DNA of 64,000 nucleotides from Bryobacterales bacterium. GTDB taxonomy: Bacteria; Acidobacteriota; Terriglobia; Bryobacterales; Bryobacteraceae. Within the stretch, counting starts at the first letter, position 1. Each line of letters begins with the position of its first letter. The notes under the pieces were generated by a model. That model searched no databases and was not told the origin of the DNA. It saw only the letters and a program-made list of their open reading frames with translations. This document shows, piece by piece, positions 42,163 through 50,888 of this stretch. Location: the NCBI GenBank assembly GCA_947446025.1, contig CANFEY010000013.1:18463-82462 (forward strand), read 5' to 3'. The translations under genes and the position numbers were made by a program.

Positions 42163-43509
42163 ATGCGTAAAACCGGTTTCATCCTCCTAGCCCTACCCGT
42201 GGCGATCCTCGCCTATCAACAGACCAAGGCGCTCAGCGCGACGCAGATCGCCACCAACGAAGATCACGCGCGGATGATGAAAGTGCTCGGCATCGAGAAG
42301 CTGCGGCGCGGAGCAAATGGCAGCGACACCAAGGCCGACAACTACGCGAACTACGACGAATCGAAGGCGAATCCGTATCCGAATCTGCCGGACCCGCTGA
42401 CGATGAAGAACCGCAAGAAGGTCACCAGCGCCGCGATGTGGAAGCAGCGGCGCGTGGAGCTGTTCGAAGAGTTCGACCGCGAGGTCTACGGCCGCGCGCC
42501 GAAGGTCACTCCCAAAGTGACCTGGGAAGTCACCAGCACCACCAACGAGATGGTCGGAGAGTTCCCCGTGATCCAGAAGCGGCTCATCGGGCACGTGGAC
42601 AACTCTTCCTACCCGGCCGTGACAGTCGATATTCAGCTGCTGCTCGCGACGCCCGCGAATGCGAAGGGCAAGGTCCCGGTGATGATGGAATTCGGCAACG
42701 CGAACCCTGCACCGCCTGGAGCGGGTAAAGGAAAAGCTCCGAATCCGAACGCGCCGCCTTCCTGGCAACAGCAAGTGCTCGCCAAAGGCTGGGGCTACGC
42801 GCTGATCACCCCCGGCAGCATCCAAGCCGACAACGGAGCCGGACTCACCGCGGGCATCATCGGCCTGGTCAACAAAGGCCAGCCGCGCAAGCCCGACGAT
42901 TGGGGAGCGCTGCGGGCATGGGCCTGGGGCGCGAGCCGCGCGCTCGACTATTTTGAAACCGACAAGGCCGTGGACGCCAAGCAAGTCGGCATCGAAGGCC
43001 ACTCGCGTTACGGCAAGGCGACGATGGTCACCATGGCGTACGACGAGCGCTTCGCCATCGCCTACGTCAGTTCGTCGGGAGCGGGCGGCGTAAAGCTGCA
43101 TCGGCGCGCGTGGGGCGAGCTAGTCGAAAACGTCGCGGCCCCCAGCGAGTATCACTGGATGGCCGGCAATTACATGAAGTACGCAGGCCCGCTCGGCTGG
43201 GATGACATGACCGTCGATTCGCATGAACTGGTCGCGCTGGGTGCGCCGCGCCCCGTCTTCATCGGCGGCGGAGCCACCGAAGGCGACGGCTGGGTGGACG
43301 CCAAGGGCATGTTCTTGGCTGCCGAAGGCGCAGGTCCCGTGTACAAGCTGCTGCGCAAAAAGGATATGGGAGTCCATGAATTCCCGCCCATCGAAACCGC
43401 GCTCATTGACGGCGATGTCGCGTTCCGGCAGCACTCCGGCGGGCACACCCCGGCTCCGAACTGGCCCACGTTCATCACGTTCGCCAGCCGCTACTTCAAG
43501 ACGAAATAG
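42163..43509 (+). CDS. glucuronoyl esterase, carbohydrate esterase family 15
   Basis: 448 residues with a signal or anchor (MRKTGFILLALPVAILAYQ). Alpha/beta hydrolase with YGRAPKV (109-115), GNANPAPPG, WGYALITPGSIQADNG, LRAWAWGASRALDYFETD, the nucleophile motif VGIEGHSRYGKA (S281), YVSSSGAGGVKLHRR and catalytic-type His428 in SGGHTPAPNWPTF. This set matches bacterial CE15 enzymes, which split ester links between lignin and the 4-O-methylglucuronate of xylan. Follows the PQQ dehydrogenase by 51 nt, so possibly co-transcribed in plant cell-wall use. The 3' end overlaps the convergent GT4 gene by 14 nt. Confidence 0.87.
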   Translation: MRKTGFILLALPVAILAYQQTKALSATQIATNEDHARMMKVLGIEKLRRGANGSDTKADNYANYDESKANPYPNLPDPLTMKNRKKVTSAAMWKQRRVELFEEFDREVYGRAPKVTPKVTWEVTSTTNEMVGEFPVIQKRLIGHVDNSSYPAVTVDIQLLLATPANAKGKVPVMMEFGNANPAPPGAGKGKAPNPNAPPSWQQQVLAKGWGYALITPGSIQADNGAGLTAGIIGLVNKGQPRKPDDWGALRAWAWGASRALDYFETDKAVDAKQVGIEGHSRYGKATMVTMAYDERFAIAYVSSSGAGGVKLHRRAWGELVENVAAPSEYHWMAGNYMKYAGPLGWDDMTVDSHELVALGAPRPVFIGGGATEGDGWVDAKGMFLAAEGAGPVYKLLRKKDMGVHEFPPIETALIDGDVAFRQHSGGHTPAPNWPTFITFASRYFKTK

Positions 43510-44785
43510 GCGATGCCGTCTCCAGCCCCAGCCAGTTGCCCGGGGTCGAGTAGAAGGCCGGTTCCAGGTGCGTGACTCCGCCCTGCGTGCGCGCGTAGAG
43601 GTCCTGATAGAGGGCGTGGAATTCCGCGCACACTGCGGGCCAGCCGAAGCGCAGAGCCGTTTCTCGGGCTGCCACCGTGCGAAGGATGCGCTTCTGGGGA
43701 TTCTGTAAGATATCGAGGACGGAGGCTGCGAACGCCGGGCCGGTCGCCTCCGACAGCCAGGCGTTGCCTTCGTGGGCGTAGGATGTGACGCCGCCGGAGT
43801 TGGGGGCGACCAGGGGAGTTCCGGCGGCCATGGCTTCCAGCGGCGCGATGCCGAAGGGCTCGCGAGGGTTGGGGTGCAGGAATGCGTCGACGCTGGCGAA
43901 CAAATCGGCGAGCGCGTCGCGGTCGCGTTCGTGGCCGATGTAAACGACCGCCCCTGGTACGCGCGCGTTCGCGGCGTCCAGAAACTCCTGCCGCGAGGGT
44001 CCATCGCCCGCCACCAGAAGCTTGCACGACGCGCGGGGCAGTTGCTCCAGCATGTCGAGCAGTAATCCCAGATTTTTCTCCGGTGCCAGACGGCCGGCAT
44101 ACAGCAGCAACGCGCGCGACGCATCACTGCCCAAATGTCTTCCGCGTAGCACCTCCGACCGGCGCTCCGGCGTGAAGCGCGTTACATCGACGCCCATGCC
44201 GCGAATCCACACGCCGCGCGTCACCTTGTGGCCGCGGCTAGCTGCTTCAAGTTCTCCGGCTACATCACGGGACACGGCGATATGGTGGTCGAACTGCGGG
44301 AAGTAGGCGCACTTCATAAAAGCGCGGGCAAACACGGCCGCGGTGCGTTGCCATCGCGAGTACACATTCAGCGTCCGGTCCATCCGCTCGCAACTTATGC
44401 CCACCACCGCTGGCCGGTGCCGCAGCTCCGGAAGCATGCCGACGCGCGCCAAACCGGCTAGGTACGGCAGCGTGTACTTGTCGTTGACTTCGATTACATG
44501 CGGCTGTTCGGCGCCCAGGATCTTGCGGATCGGGCTGCCCGGTGGCAGATACTTCTGCGGATACAGCACGCGGTATTCAGGATGAATCGGCGCGCGCGGC
44601 GCACGCACGTGGTGAATGCCGCCGAATTCGCCCACCCGTTCATAGCCGTCCTCCGATGACGGCACCACCAGGCGCATCTCCCAACCAATCTGGTTGGCGC
44701 TTGCCATCAGAGCCTTGTAAAAGGTCCCGATCCCGCCTGAAGAAGCGTGCCAGGCGTTGGTGATGTGCAGTGTCTTCAGGACCAC
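43496..44785 (-). CDS. glycosyltransferase family 4 protein
   Basis: 429 residues from the GTG at 44785 (VVLKTLHITNAWHASSGG), supported by AGGAG 6 nt upstream; the longer frame is a shadow of the upstream gene. GT-B fold: N-terminal ITNAWHASSGGIGTFYKAL with the donor-site glycine loop, HVIEVNDKYTLPYL, then ALLLYAGRLAPEKNLGLLL, KLLVAGDGPS, VYIGHERDRDALADLFASVDAFLHPNPREPFGIAPLEAMAAGTP with the E-x7-E motif. Transfers a nucleotide-sugar residue, probably to a lipid or polysaccharide; acceptor unknown. Overlaps the preceding membrane-protein gene by 10 nt. Confidence 0.92.
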   Translation of the reverse strand: MVLKTLHITNAWHASSGGIGTFYKALMASANQIGWEMRLVVPSSEDGYERVGEFGGIHHVRAPRAPIHPEYRVLYPQKYLPPGSPIRKILGAEQPHVIEVNDKYTLPYLAGLARVGMLPELRHRPAVVGISCERMDRTLNVYSRWQRTAAVFARAFMKCAYFPQFDHHIAVSRDVAGELEAASRGHKVTRGVWIRGMGVDVTRFTPERRSEVLRGRHLGSDASRALLLYAGRLAPEKNLGLLLDMLEQLPRASCKLLVAGDGPSRQEFLDAANARVPGAVVYIGHERDRDALADLFASVDAFLHPNPREPFGIAPLEAMAAGTPLVAPNSGGVTSYAHEGNAWLSEATGPAFAASVLDILQNPQKRILRTVAARETALRFGWPAVCAEFHALYQDLYARTQGGVTHLEPAFYSTPGNWLGLETASPISS

Positions 44786-45342
44786 TCCGGACTCCTGGCC
44801 GGCAATCGTCCGAATCCGAAACCTGAAGTGATGAAGGTCCAAATGGTGACGGGAAGGGACCGCATATCCGCTTCGAGGGACTGTCCACCCTGACCCACCA
44901 CCAATACTCCGCGCCGCATGGCGTGCAGGTTGAAGGACGTGGAGACTAGCGTGAGGATCAGAGACGCCAGGATGCTGGTGCGCAGGTTCGGGGTGCCGCG
45001 CGCCCAATGCAGGCAGAATTCGATGGCGTGGGAGACGCCGGGGACTCCGATCAATACTACTAAAGTTGCTGCCCAACGGGGCTCGGATTTGCGGAAGGCC
45101 TGCGTCAGCGCGCCGTAGAATCCGGCGCTGAAGCAGCGGTAGATGAATTCGGCGAACATCGCGCCCTGTGCCGCTTCCATGCCGGAGGAAAGATTGGCGA
45201 AGAAGAAGACCGCTCCCCGGCACAGGGAACTGAAGATGGCGGACTTCCAATTCCATTGGCGGATCAGCATGGGCACCGGGTCGCGAAGGAGGTTGAGCAG
45301 GGTCTGGCCGGGTCCCAAACATTTTTCAGAGAAATGTTCCAC
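44776..45342 (-). CDS. hypothetical membrane protein
   Basis: 188 residues. Hydrophobic segments: SAIFSSLCRGAVFFFANL (about 34-51), AATLVVLIGVPGVSHAIEF (about 90-110), ILASLILTLVSTSFNL (about 123-138) and a possible fourth near 165-178. Between them a Gly/Ala-rich stretch (GMEAAQGAMFAEFIYRCF). I do not recognise the family. Coupled to the GT4 glycosyltransferase by a 10-nt overlap, so it probably serves the same surface-glycan pathway (inference). The palindrome copy C lies 55 nt upstream. Confidence 0.75.
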   Translation of the reverse strand: MEHFSEKCLGPGQTLLNLLRDPVPMLIRQWNWKSAIFSSLCRGAVFFFANLSSGMEAAQGAMFAEFIYRCFSAGFYGALTQAFRKSEPRWAATLVVLIGVPGVSHAIEFCLHWARGTPNLRTSILASLILTLVSTSFNLHAMRRGVLVVGQGGQSLEADMRSLPVTIWTFITSGFGFGRLPARSPEWS

Positions 45343-45397
45343 GGCGCCAGGGTAACGGTGCTGCGCTGCAATGCGGTGAAATGCAGGTTACGGATTG

Positions 45398-45469
45398 GGG
45401 ACAGTATACTCAACTCCCGAATTCCGCCGCCGATCCGGGAAATAATTCGGGAGTTGAGTATACTGTCCC
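45398..45469. repeat. palindromic repeat, copy C
   Basis: Perfect 26-bp arms (45398-45423 and 45444-45469) with a 20-nt spacer; a G-U-type pair extends it by one. Same arm core as copies A and B (GGGACAGTATACTCAA...CCCGAATT). It lies 4 nt past the stop of truA and before the membrane-protein gene on the same strand, so it may terminate or attenuate between them. Confidence 0.95.
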
Positions 45470-45473
45470 TCTT

Positions 45474-46199
45474 TTAGTACTCGACGTTGACCAGGACTAG
45501 GCCGCGGGCGGGAGCCGTGGGGCCGGGAGGGCGGGTTTCCAGAACCTTCGCGGCGTCGATGTTGCCTTTGCCCACCTCGATCAACACCCCGACGATGTTC
45601 CGGACCATGTGTTTCAGGAACCCGCTGCCGCGCACGCGGTAGACCAGCCGCTCCCCTTCACGCGTCACCGCCGATGAAAAAATCCGCCGCACTTTGCTCC
45701 GCCCCAACTCGTCACTCTCATCCGACGTCGCAAACGACGTAAAGTCGTGCTCGCCCTCCAGTACCCGTGCGGCCTCCGCCATCCGAGCCTCATCGAGCGG
45801 ATACGGGTGATGGTGCACAAACCTCCGGTCAAACGGCGAGCAAATCGCCGAGCGCAAGATCCGATACTCGTAAGTCTTCGCCACCGCGTCGAATCGGGCG
45901 TGAAAGCTGTCGTGCGTCTCGCGCGCCTCCAGCACCCGGATGTCGCGCGGCAGCGTCTGGTTCATGGCGCGCTGTAGATTTTCGACGGGGATCGGATTGC
46001 GCAGGTGAAACGCCGCCACCTGCGCCAGCGCATGCACGCCCGCATCCGTGCGGCCCGACGCTTCCACGTTTACCGGCGCGCCTTCGATCTCCGCGAGCAC
46101 GGCTTCGACGGCGGCCTCAATGGTTGGCAGGCCAGGTTGCACCTGCCACCCGTGATAGTCGGTGCCGTCGTAGCTGAGGGTGATGCGAATGCGTCTCAC
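45474..46199 (-). CDS. truA: tRNA pseudouridine(38-40) synthase TruA
   Basis: 241 residues, GTG start at 46199 overlapping the pyrE stop (GTGA). Family blocks: RITLSYDGTDYHGWQVQPG, the catalytic Asp in VEASGRTDAGVHALAQVAAFHL, LNQTLPRDIRVLEA-like MNQTLPRDIRVL, SFHARFDAVAKTYEYRI, HDFTSFATSDE and FLKHMVRNIVGVLIEVG. Converts U38-U40 of the anticodon stem to pseudouridine. Second gene of the pyrE-truA pair. Confidence 0.96.
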   Translation of the reverse strand: MRRIRITLSYDGTDYHGWQVQPGLPTIEAAVEAVLAEIEGAPVNVEASGRTDAGVHALAQVAAFHLRNPIPVENLQRAMNQTLPRDIRVLEARETHDSFHARFDAVAKTYEYRILRSAICSPFDRRFVHHHPYPLDEARMAEAARVLEGEHDFTSFATSDESDELGRSKVRRIFSSAVTREGERLVYRVRGSGFLKHMVRNIVGVLIEVGKGNIDAAKVLETRPPGPTAPARGLVLVNVEY

Positions 46200-46762
46200 G
46201 CTTTGCGCGATCCAGGCTTCTCCACAGCCACGCCGTCCTTACACAGCGGACAGAAATCGGGCGGCCATGTTTCAGGCTTCAAGACCGTCAGCGCCACGCG
46301 GGGGACGCCAACGTCGGCGGTGCCGCCGCTGCGGTCGATGATCGACCCCGCGCCCAGTACGTTCGCTCCCAAACCTTGCAGCAGTTCGATGACTTCCTTG
46401 GTGCTGCCGCCGGTCGTGACGACGTCCTCCACCACGACGAGGGTCTCACCCGGTTCCACGGCGAAGCCGCGCCGCAGTGTCATCTTGCCGTCGGCATCGC
46501 GCTCGGTAAAGATAAACCGCACCCCCATCGCGCGAGCGACTTCGTGGCCGATAATCAGTCCGCCGAGCGCGGGCGAAGCGACGGCCGCGCCTTTCGGCAT
46601 ACGGGAAGCAAGCTCCTTGGCAAGGCGTTCTGCAATCGGGGGATACTGGAGCACCTTGGCGCTCTGTAGGTATTCGGCGGAGTGCAGGCCGCTGGTCAGC
46701 CGGAAGTGGCCCCGCAGGTAAGCGCCTGTGTCTAGAAAGGTTTGAAGTGTGGTGTCGTTCAC
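46196..46762 (-). CDS. pyrE: orotate phosphoribosyltransferase
   Basis: 188 residues. N-terminal GHFRLTSGLHSAEYLQSAKVL, VASPALGGLIIGHEVARAMG, FTERDADGKMTLRRGF with the catalytic-loop lysines, and the PRPP loop LVVVEDVVTTGGSTKEV. Makes OMP from orotate and PRPP in pyrimidine synthesis. The C-terminal tail has a CPLCKDG zinc-knuckle-like pair typical of the cytosolic subtype with a short extension. Transcribed divergently from the efflux operon; 123 nt separates the starts. Confidence 0.96.
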   Translation of the reverse strand: MNDTTLQTFLDTGAYLRGHFRLTSGLHSAEYLQSAKVLQYPPIAERLAKELASRMPKGAAVASPALGGLIIGHEVARAMGVRFIFTERDADGKMTLRRGFAVEPGETLVVVEDVVTTGGSTKEVIELLQGLGANVLGAGSIIDRSGGTADVGVPRVALTVLKPETWPPDFCPLCKDGVAVEKPGSRKA

Positions 46763-46885
46763 GGGTTCCTATGTGATAATGTGAGTTGGCTCAAAAGTTG
46801 AAATGACGCCCCCTGTAACACTGGACCCACCGGGAGCCGTCAATTCATTTGAGAAAACAAAATCCTTGAGGGGTAGTTTACTACG

Positions 46886-48709
46886 ATGAAGGCAAAGTTG
46901 TTCATAACGCTCGCGGTGTTGGCAGCCGCCGGCTACGGCGGATACACCTACTACACTAAGCCGGCGACGCTAACATACCTGAAAGCGGCGATTACGCGCG
47001 GCCAGGTGGAGTCCGTAATTTCGGCCACGGGAACGTTGGCGGCGACGCGTTTGGTCCCCGTGGGCAGCCGCGTGTCGGGCAACGTCGTGAAGATGTACGC
47101 GGACTTCAATACCGTCGTGCGCAAGGATCAGGTGTTGGCGGAGATTGATCCGTCGACCTTCCAGAACGCCCTGGAGCAACGCCGGGCGGCGTTGAATAGC
47201 GCCAAGACGCAGATTTTGCAGGCGCAGGTGGCGGAGCGGCGCGCGGACGTCGACGTTCGCAACGCGGAAACCAGCATCGCGAACCAGAAAATCGCCGTGG
47301 CACGCGCCAAATCGCAGATGGATGCGGCCAAACGCAAATACGACCAGCAGAAGGGCCTGGGCGATGTCACCACCAAGGACGCCGTCGAATCGGCGCGCGA
47401 GACCTACGAGCAGGCAGTATTGAGTTTTGAGTCGGCTGAGTCGCAATTGTTGACGACGCAGGCGAGTTTGGAATCGGTCAAGGCGCAGCGTGAAGTTACG
47501 GCGACGCAGAAAATCACTGCCGAATCGCAGATCGCGCAGGCGCAGGGCGCACTCACCGACGCCGAACTCAACATGAGCTTCACTAAGATCCTTTCGCCCG
47601 TGGACGGCGTGGTGATTACGCGTAAGCTGAACGAAGGCGAGACCGTGCAGGCGTCCATGACGGCGCCCCAGTTGTATGAAATCGCCGAAGACCTCACGGA
47701 GATGCACCTCGATACCAACATCGATGAGTCCGACATCAGCCGTGTGCAGATTGGCCAGGAAGCATCCTTCACGGTCGATGCCTATCCCGGACAGCAGTTC
47801 CGGGGCGAAGTGATTCAGATCCGGCGGGGCGCGGTGAACGTGCAGAACGTCATCAGCTACACGGTGGTGATCAGCGTGAACAACGCGGACCAGCGGTTGT
47901 TCCCCGGCATGACGGCGAACACGCGTATTGTTGTAGAGCGCATAGAGAGCACTCTGCGGATTCCCAGCGCGGCGTTGCGTTTCCGTCCCCCGGCAGAGTT
48001 GACCGTGGTCGGTGACGTGGCCAAGGGCGGCAAGGGTGGCAAAGATGCCAAGGGCGGCAAAGACGCTACGGCAAAGGATGCCGCGCCGCAGCCGCTTCCC
48101 GCAGAAACCTCCAAGGCAGTTGCTCCCAGGCAGCGGACCGAGACGGCCAAGGCCGACGTGGCCAAGGGCGACAACGCCGACACGGGCGGCAAGGGCGGAG
48201 GCGGACGCCGCGGCAAGGGCGGAGGCGGCAACTTCGACCCCAACCAGTTTAAGGGTCCCGATGGCCAGATTGACCGCGAAGCACTGCGGGCGCAGTTCCA
48301 AGGCAAGGGCGGCGGCAACTTTGACCCCAGTCAGTTCCAGGGCAAGGGCGGCGGCGGCCGCAATGGCGGTGGGAATGGCGGCGGCCGCAACGGCGGTGCT
48401 GCTGCATTCGCCGGCGGCGGTGGACGCGGTGGGCGTGGAGCGGGAGTTTCTCCGCAGCAGAACCAAACCGTGTATCGCCTGAATGCCAAGAACGAAATCG
48501 AAGCGGTCCGCGTGCGCACGGGCCTAAGCGACGGCAATTGGGTCCAGTTGATCGGCAACAACCTCGAAGAAGGCGCGGAACTGATCACGGCCGTGGACGG
48601 TCTACCTACGCCCGCGACGGCCAACAAGCAGCAAGGCTTCCCCGGACAGCAAGGCTTCCCCGGCGGCAACAACAAGAGCGGCGGAGGAGGCGGGGGCTTC
48701 CGCTTCTAG
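46886..48709 (+). CDS. macA: MacA-like periplasmic adaptor with a long Gly-rich insert
   Basis: 607 residues, about 200 more than usual. N-terminal signal anchor (LFITLAVLAAAGYGGYTYY), lipoyl halves and barrel domain (GQVESVISATGTLAATRLVPVGSRVSGNVVKM, ILSPVDGVVITRKLNEGETV, LTEMHLDTNIDESDISRVQIGQEASFTVDAYPGQ), with a 110-residue coiled coil (about 95-215). At about 375-535 a low-complexity insert follows: KGGKGGKDAKGGKDA, then NFDPNQFKG/NFDPSQFQG repeats and GGGRNGG runs; the last membrane-proximal strands (TVYRLNAKNEIEAVRVRTGL) come after it. Bridges MacB-type permease and TolC. First gene of the efflux operon. Confidence 0.92.
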   Translation: MKAKLFITLAVLAAAGYGGYTYYTKPATLTYLKAAITRGQVESVISATGTLAATRLVPVGSRVSGNVVKMYADFNTVVRKDQVLAEIDPSTFQNALEQRRAALNSAKTQILQAQVAERRADVDVRNAETSIANQKIAVARAKSQMDAAKRKYDQQKGLGDVTTKDAVESARETYEQAVLSFESAESQLLTTQASLESVKAQREVTATQKITAESQIAQAQGALTDAELNMSFTKILSPVDGVVITRKLNEGETVQASMTAPQLYEIAEDLTEMHLDTNIDESDISRVQIGQEASFTVDAYPGQQFRGEVIQIRRGAVNVQNVISYTVVISVNNADQRLFPGMTANTRIVVERIESTLRIPSAALRFRPPAELTVVGDVAKGGKGGKDAKGGKDATAKDAAPQPLPAETSKAVAPRQRTETAKADVAKGDNADTGGKGGGGRRGKGGGGNFDPNQFKGPDGQIDREALRAQFQGKGGGNFDPSQFQGKGGGGRNGGGNGGGRNGGAAAFAGGGGRGGRGAGVSPQQNQTVYRLNAKNEIEAVRVRTGLSDGNWVQLIGNNLEEGAELITAVDGLPTPATANKQQGFPGQQGFPGGNNKSGGGGGGFRF

Positions 48710-48713
48710 GGCC

Positions 48714-49508
48714 ATGGCGAAACCAAGCTCCACTTCAGTGCATCAGGATTCCTACCTGATCAGGACGGACCATCTCTCTAGAACCTACGTCATGGGAGAC
48801 CAGCAGGTGCATGCCCTGCGCGGTGTATCGAACCACATCGACCGCGGCACCTTCGTCGCCATTATGGGACCCTCCGGTTCGGGCAAGTCGACCTTCATGA
48901 ACATCATCGGGTGTCTGGACAAGCCGACCACGGGGAAGTATTTTCTGGACGGTATCGACGTCAGCAGCCTACAGCGGGATGAGTTGGCTGAGATCCGCAA
49001 CAAGAAGATCGGCTTTGTCTTCCAGCAATTCAATCTGTTGGCCCGTACCTCAGCCCTCGAAAACGTCGAATTGCCGCTGCTGTATACCAACGACGACAAG
49101 AAGGAATTCAAGAACCGCGCCAAGGCGGCGCTCGAGTCGGTGGGTCTGGCGAATCGAATGGACAATCACCCCAGTCAGCTCTCGGGCGGACAGCAGCAGC
49201 GTGTCGCCATCGCCCGCAGCTTGATCTGTAACCCCAAGCTGATTCTGGCCGACGAGCCCACCGGCGCGCTCGACTCCAAAACCAGTGTGGAAATCATGGC
49301 GATCTTCCAGAAGCTGAACCGGGAAAAGGGCATGACCGTGGTCATCGTTACCCATGAGCCGGACATCGCCCACTACGCGGACCGCATCATCGTCTTTAAG
49401 GACGGCCACGTGCTGACGGACGAAGCGGTGGCGGAGCCCCGCAACGCGGCGCGGGAACTCGAAAATTGGACGGAAGTAGAGTTTGAGGAAGAGGAGTCCG
49501 TGGCATGA
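48714..49508 (+). CDS. MacB-type ABC transporter ATPase
   Basis: 264 residues. Walker A MGPSGSGKST, Q-loop FVFQQFNLLARTSALENVELPL, signature LSGGQQQRVAIARSL, Walker B LILADEPTGALD, H-loop VTHEPD. 'SGSGKSTfMniiGcLDkPt.G' and 'LARtSalENVeLPL' are characteristic of the LolD/MacB ATPase family. Separate from its permease, unlike E. coli MacB where both are fused. A 29-residue hydrophilic C-terminal extension (AVAEPRNAARELENWTEVEF) follows. Overlaps the permease start by 4 nt. Confidence 0.95.
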   Translation: MAKPSSTSVHQDSYLIRTDHLSRTYVMGDQQVHALRGVSNHIDRGTFVAIMGPSGSGKSTFMNIIGCLDKPTTGKYFLDGIDVSSLQRDELAEIRNKKIGFVFQQFNLLARTSALENVELPLLYTNDDKKEFKNRAKAALESVGLANRMDNHPSQLSGGQQQRVAIARSLICNPKLILADEPTGALDSKTSVEIMAIFQKLNREKGMTVVIVTHEPDIAHYADRIIVFKDGHVLTDEAVAEPRNAARELENWTEVEFEEEESVA

Positions 49509-50734
49509 ACAAGATTTTTCAAAGCATGCGTATCGCCTTCCGCGCTCTGCGCGTGAACAAGTTGCGGTCGATGCTGACCATGCTGGGTATCATCATCGGC
49601 GTGGGCGCGGTGATCGCGATGGTGTCCATCGGCAGCGGCGCGGCGGATCGTATCAAGCAGCAGATCGCCTCCATCGGCAGCAACGTGATCATGATCCAGG
49701 GCGGCAGCAACAATCAGGGCAACGTCAAGAGCGGGAACGGCAACCAGCCGTCCCTGACGGAAGATGACGCCGTGGAGTTGGCTACCTTGCCCTCCGTGAT
49801 TTACGCCTCCCCGCAGCAGGGCGGCCGCCAACAGGTGATTTTCCAGAGCAATAACTGGCAGAGTCAGGTGCAGGGTGTCTTTCCCGACTATCTCGCCATC
49901 AAGGACCTCAAGATTGACAGCGGCGAGACTCTTACCATGGAACATGTCCGCTCCTCCGCCAAGGTGGCGTTGTTGGGCAAGACGGTAGTGGACAATCTGT
50001 TCGCGGGAGCGGATCCGATCGGGCAGACCATCCGTGTCCGCAAGATCCCCGTTACGGTGATTGGCACGCTGCTTCCCAAGGGGCAGTCGGCGCAAGGACA
50101 GGATCAGGACGACGTGATCCTGATGCCGATTTCGACGGCCAAGAAGAAGATCATCGGCGGGCGCCAGAACAATGCGGGCACGGTCGGCCAGATCATCGTC
50201 CAGGCTCGCGATGGGCGAACGCAGCGGGCCTTGCAGGAAGTCACCGATCTTTTGCGCCAGCGGCACCGCTTGGAGCAGAACGAAGATAACGACTTCCAGG
50301 CGCGCAGTCTCGAAGAGATCGCCGCCGCGGCGGAAGCCTCGGCCAATACCACCGGCTTCCTGCTGGCCGCCATCGCGTCCGTTTCCCTAGTAGTAGGCGG
50401 CATCGGCATCATGAACATCATGCTGGTGTCGGTTACGGAGCGCACCAAAGAAATCGGACTGCGCCAGGCAGTGGGGGCGAAGACCAACGATATTCTGGGG
50501 CAGTTCCTGGTGGAGGCGGTCACGGTTTCCTTGCTGGGAGGAATCATCGGGATTGTGACGGGCATCGGTGCCAGTGTGGCGTTGGCCCAACTGGCCGGAT
50601 TCCCCACGCTGGTGGACGTCAACTCGATCATTTACTCAGTGGTGTTCTCCGCGCTGGTCGGGATTGTCTTCGGCTACTATCCTGCGCGCAAGGCTGCCCT
50701 GCTGGACCCGATCGAAGCGTTACGCTATGAGTAG
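49505..50734 (+). CDS. MacB-type ABC transporter permease
   Basis: 409 residues with the FtsX/MacB topology: first membrane helix (LRSMLTMLGIIIGVGAVIAMVS), a 210-residue periplasmic domain (IASIGSNVIMIQGG, FPDYLAIKDLKIDSGETL, VRKIPVTVIGTL), then three C-terminal helices (GFLLAAIASVSLVVGGIGIMNIML, FLVEAVTVSLLGGIIGIVTGIG, SIIYSVVFSALVGIVFGYYPARKAALLDPIEALRYE). 'GIMNIMLVSVTERTKEIGLRQAVGA' is a family signature. Drives export or extraction from the periplasm rather than true membrane translocation (family knowledge). Start overlaps the ATPase gene as ATGA. Confidence 0.95.
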   Translation: MNKIFQSMRIAFRALRVNKLRSMLTMLGIIIGVGAVIAMVSIGSGAADRIKQQIASIGSNVIMIQGGSNNQGNVKSGNGNQPSLTEDDAVELATLPSVIYASPQQGGRQQVIFQSNNWQSQVQGVFPDYLAIKDLKIDSGETLTMEHVRSSAKVALLGKTVVDNLFAGADPIGQTIRVRKIPVTVIGTLLPKGQSAQGQDQDDVILMPISTAKKKIIGGRQNNAGTVGQIIVQARDGRTQRALQEVTDLLRQRHRLEQNEDNDFQARSLEEIAAAAEASANTTGFLLAAIASVSLVVGGIGIMNIMLVSVTERTKEIGLRQAVGAKTNDILGQFLVEAVTVSLLGGIIGIVTGIGASVALAQLAGFPTLVDVNSIIYSVVFSALVGIVFGYYPARKAALLDPIEALRYE

Positions 50735-50888
50735 TGCCCGGAAGCGGACAGCCGCGTCCCAGTATCAAACACTTTGACTTTACTCACCATGATTGTTTCC
50801 AACGCCGTGGCCCTGGAGCCCGGGTTGCATGGTGATTCCGGGAACCGCCGGTTCCTGCCGAACGTAATCTAATCGAGGTATCGACGTC

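Noticed and set aside
25806..45469. CRISPR-like array formed by the three palindromes
   Set aside because: The copies are 1.7 and 18 kb apart, with no regular spacers and no cas genes.
46970..48466. Minus-strand open frame of about 498 codons opposite the MacA-type gene
   Set aside because: Arg/His/Leu-rich antisense shadow; no signal, domain or ribosome site, and the sense gene has a complete adaptor fold.
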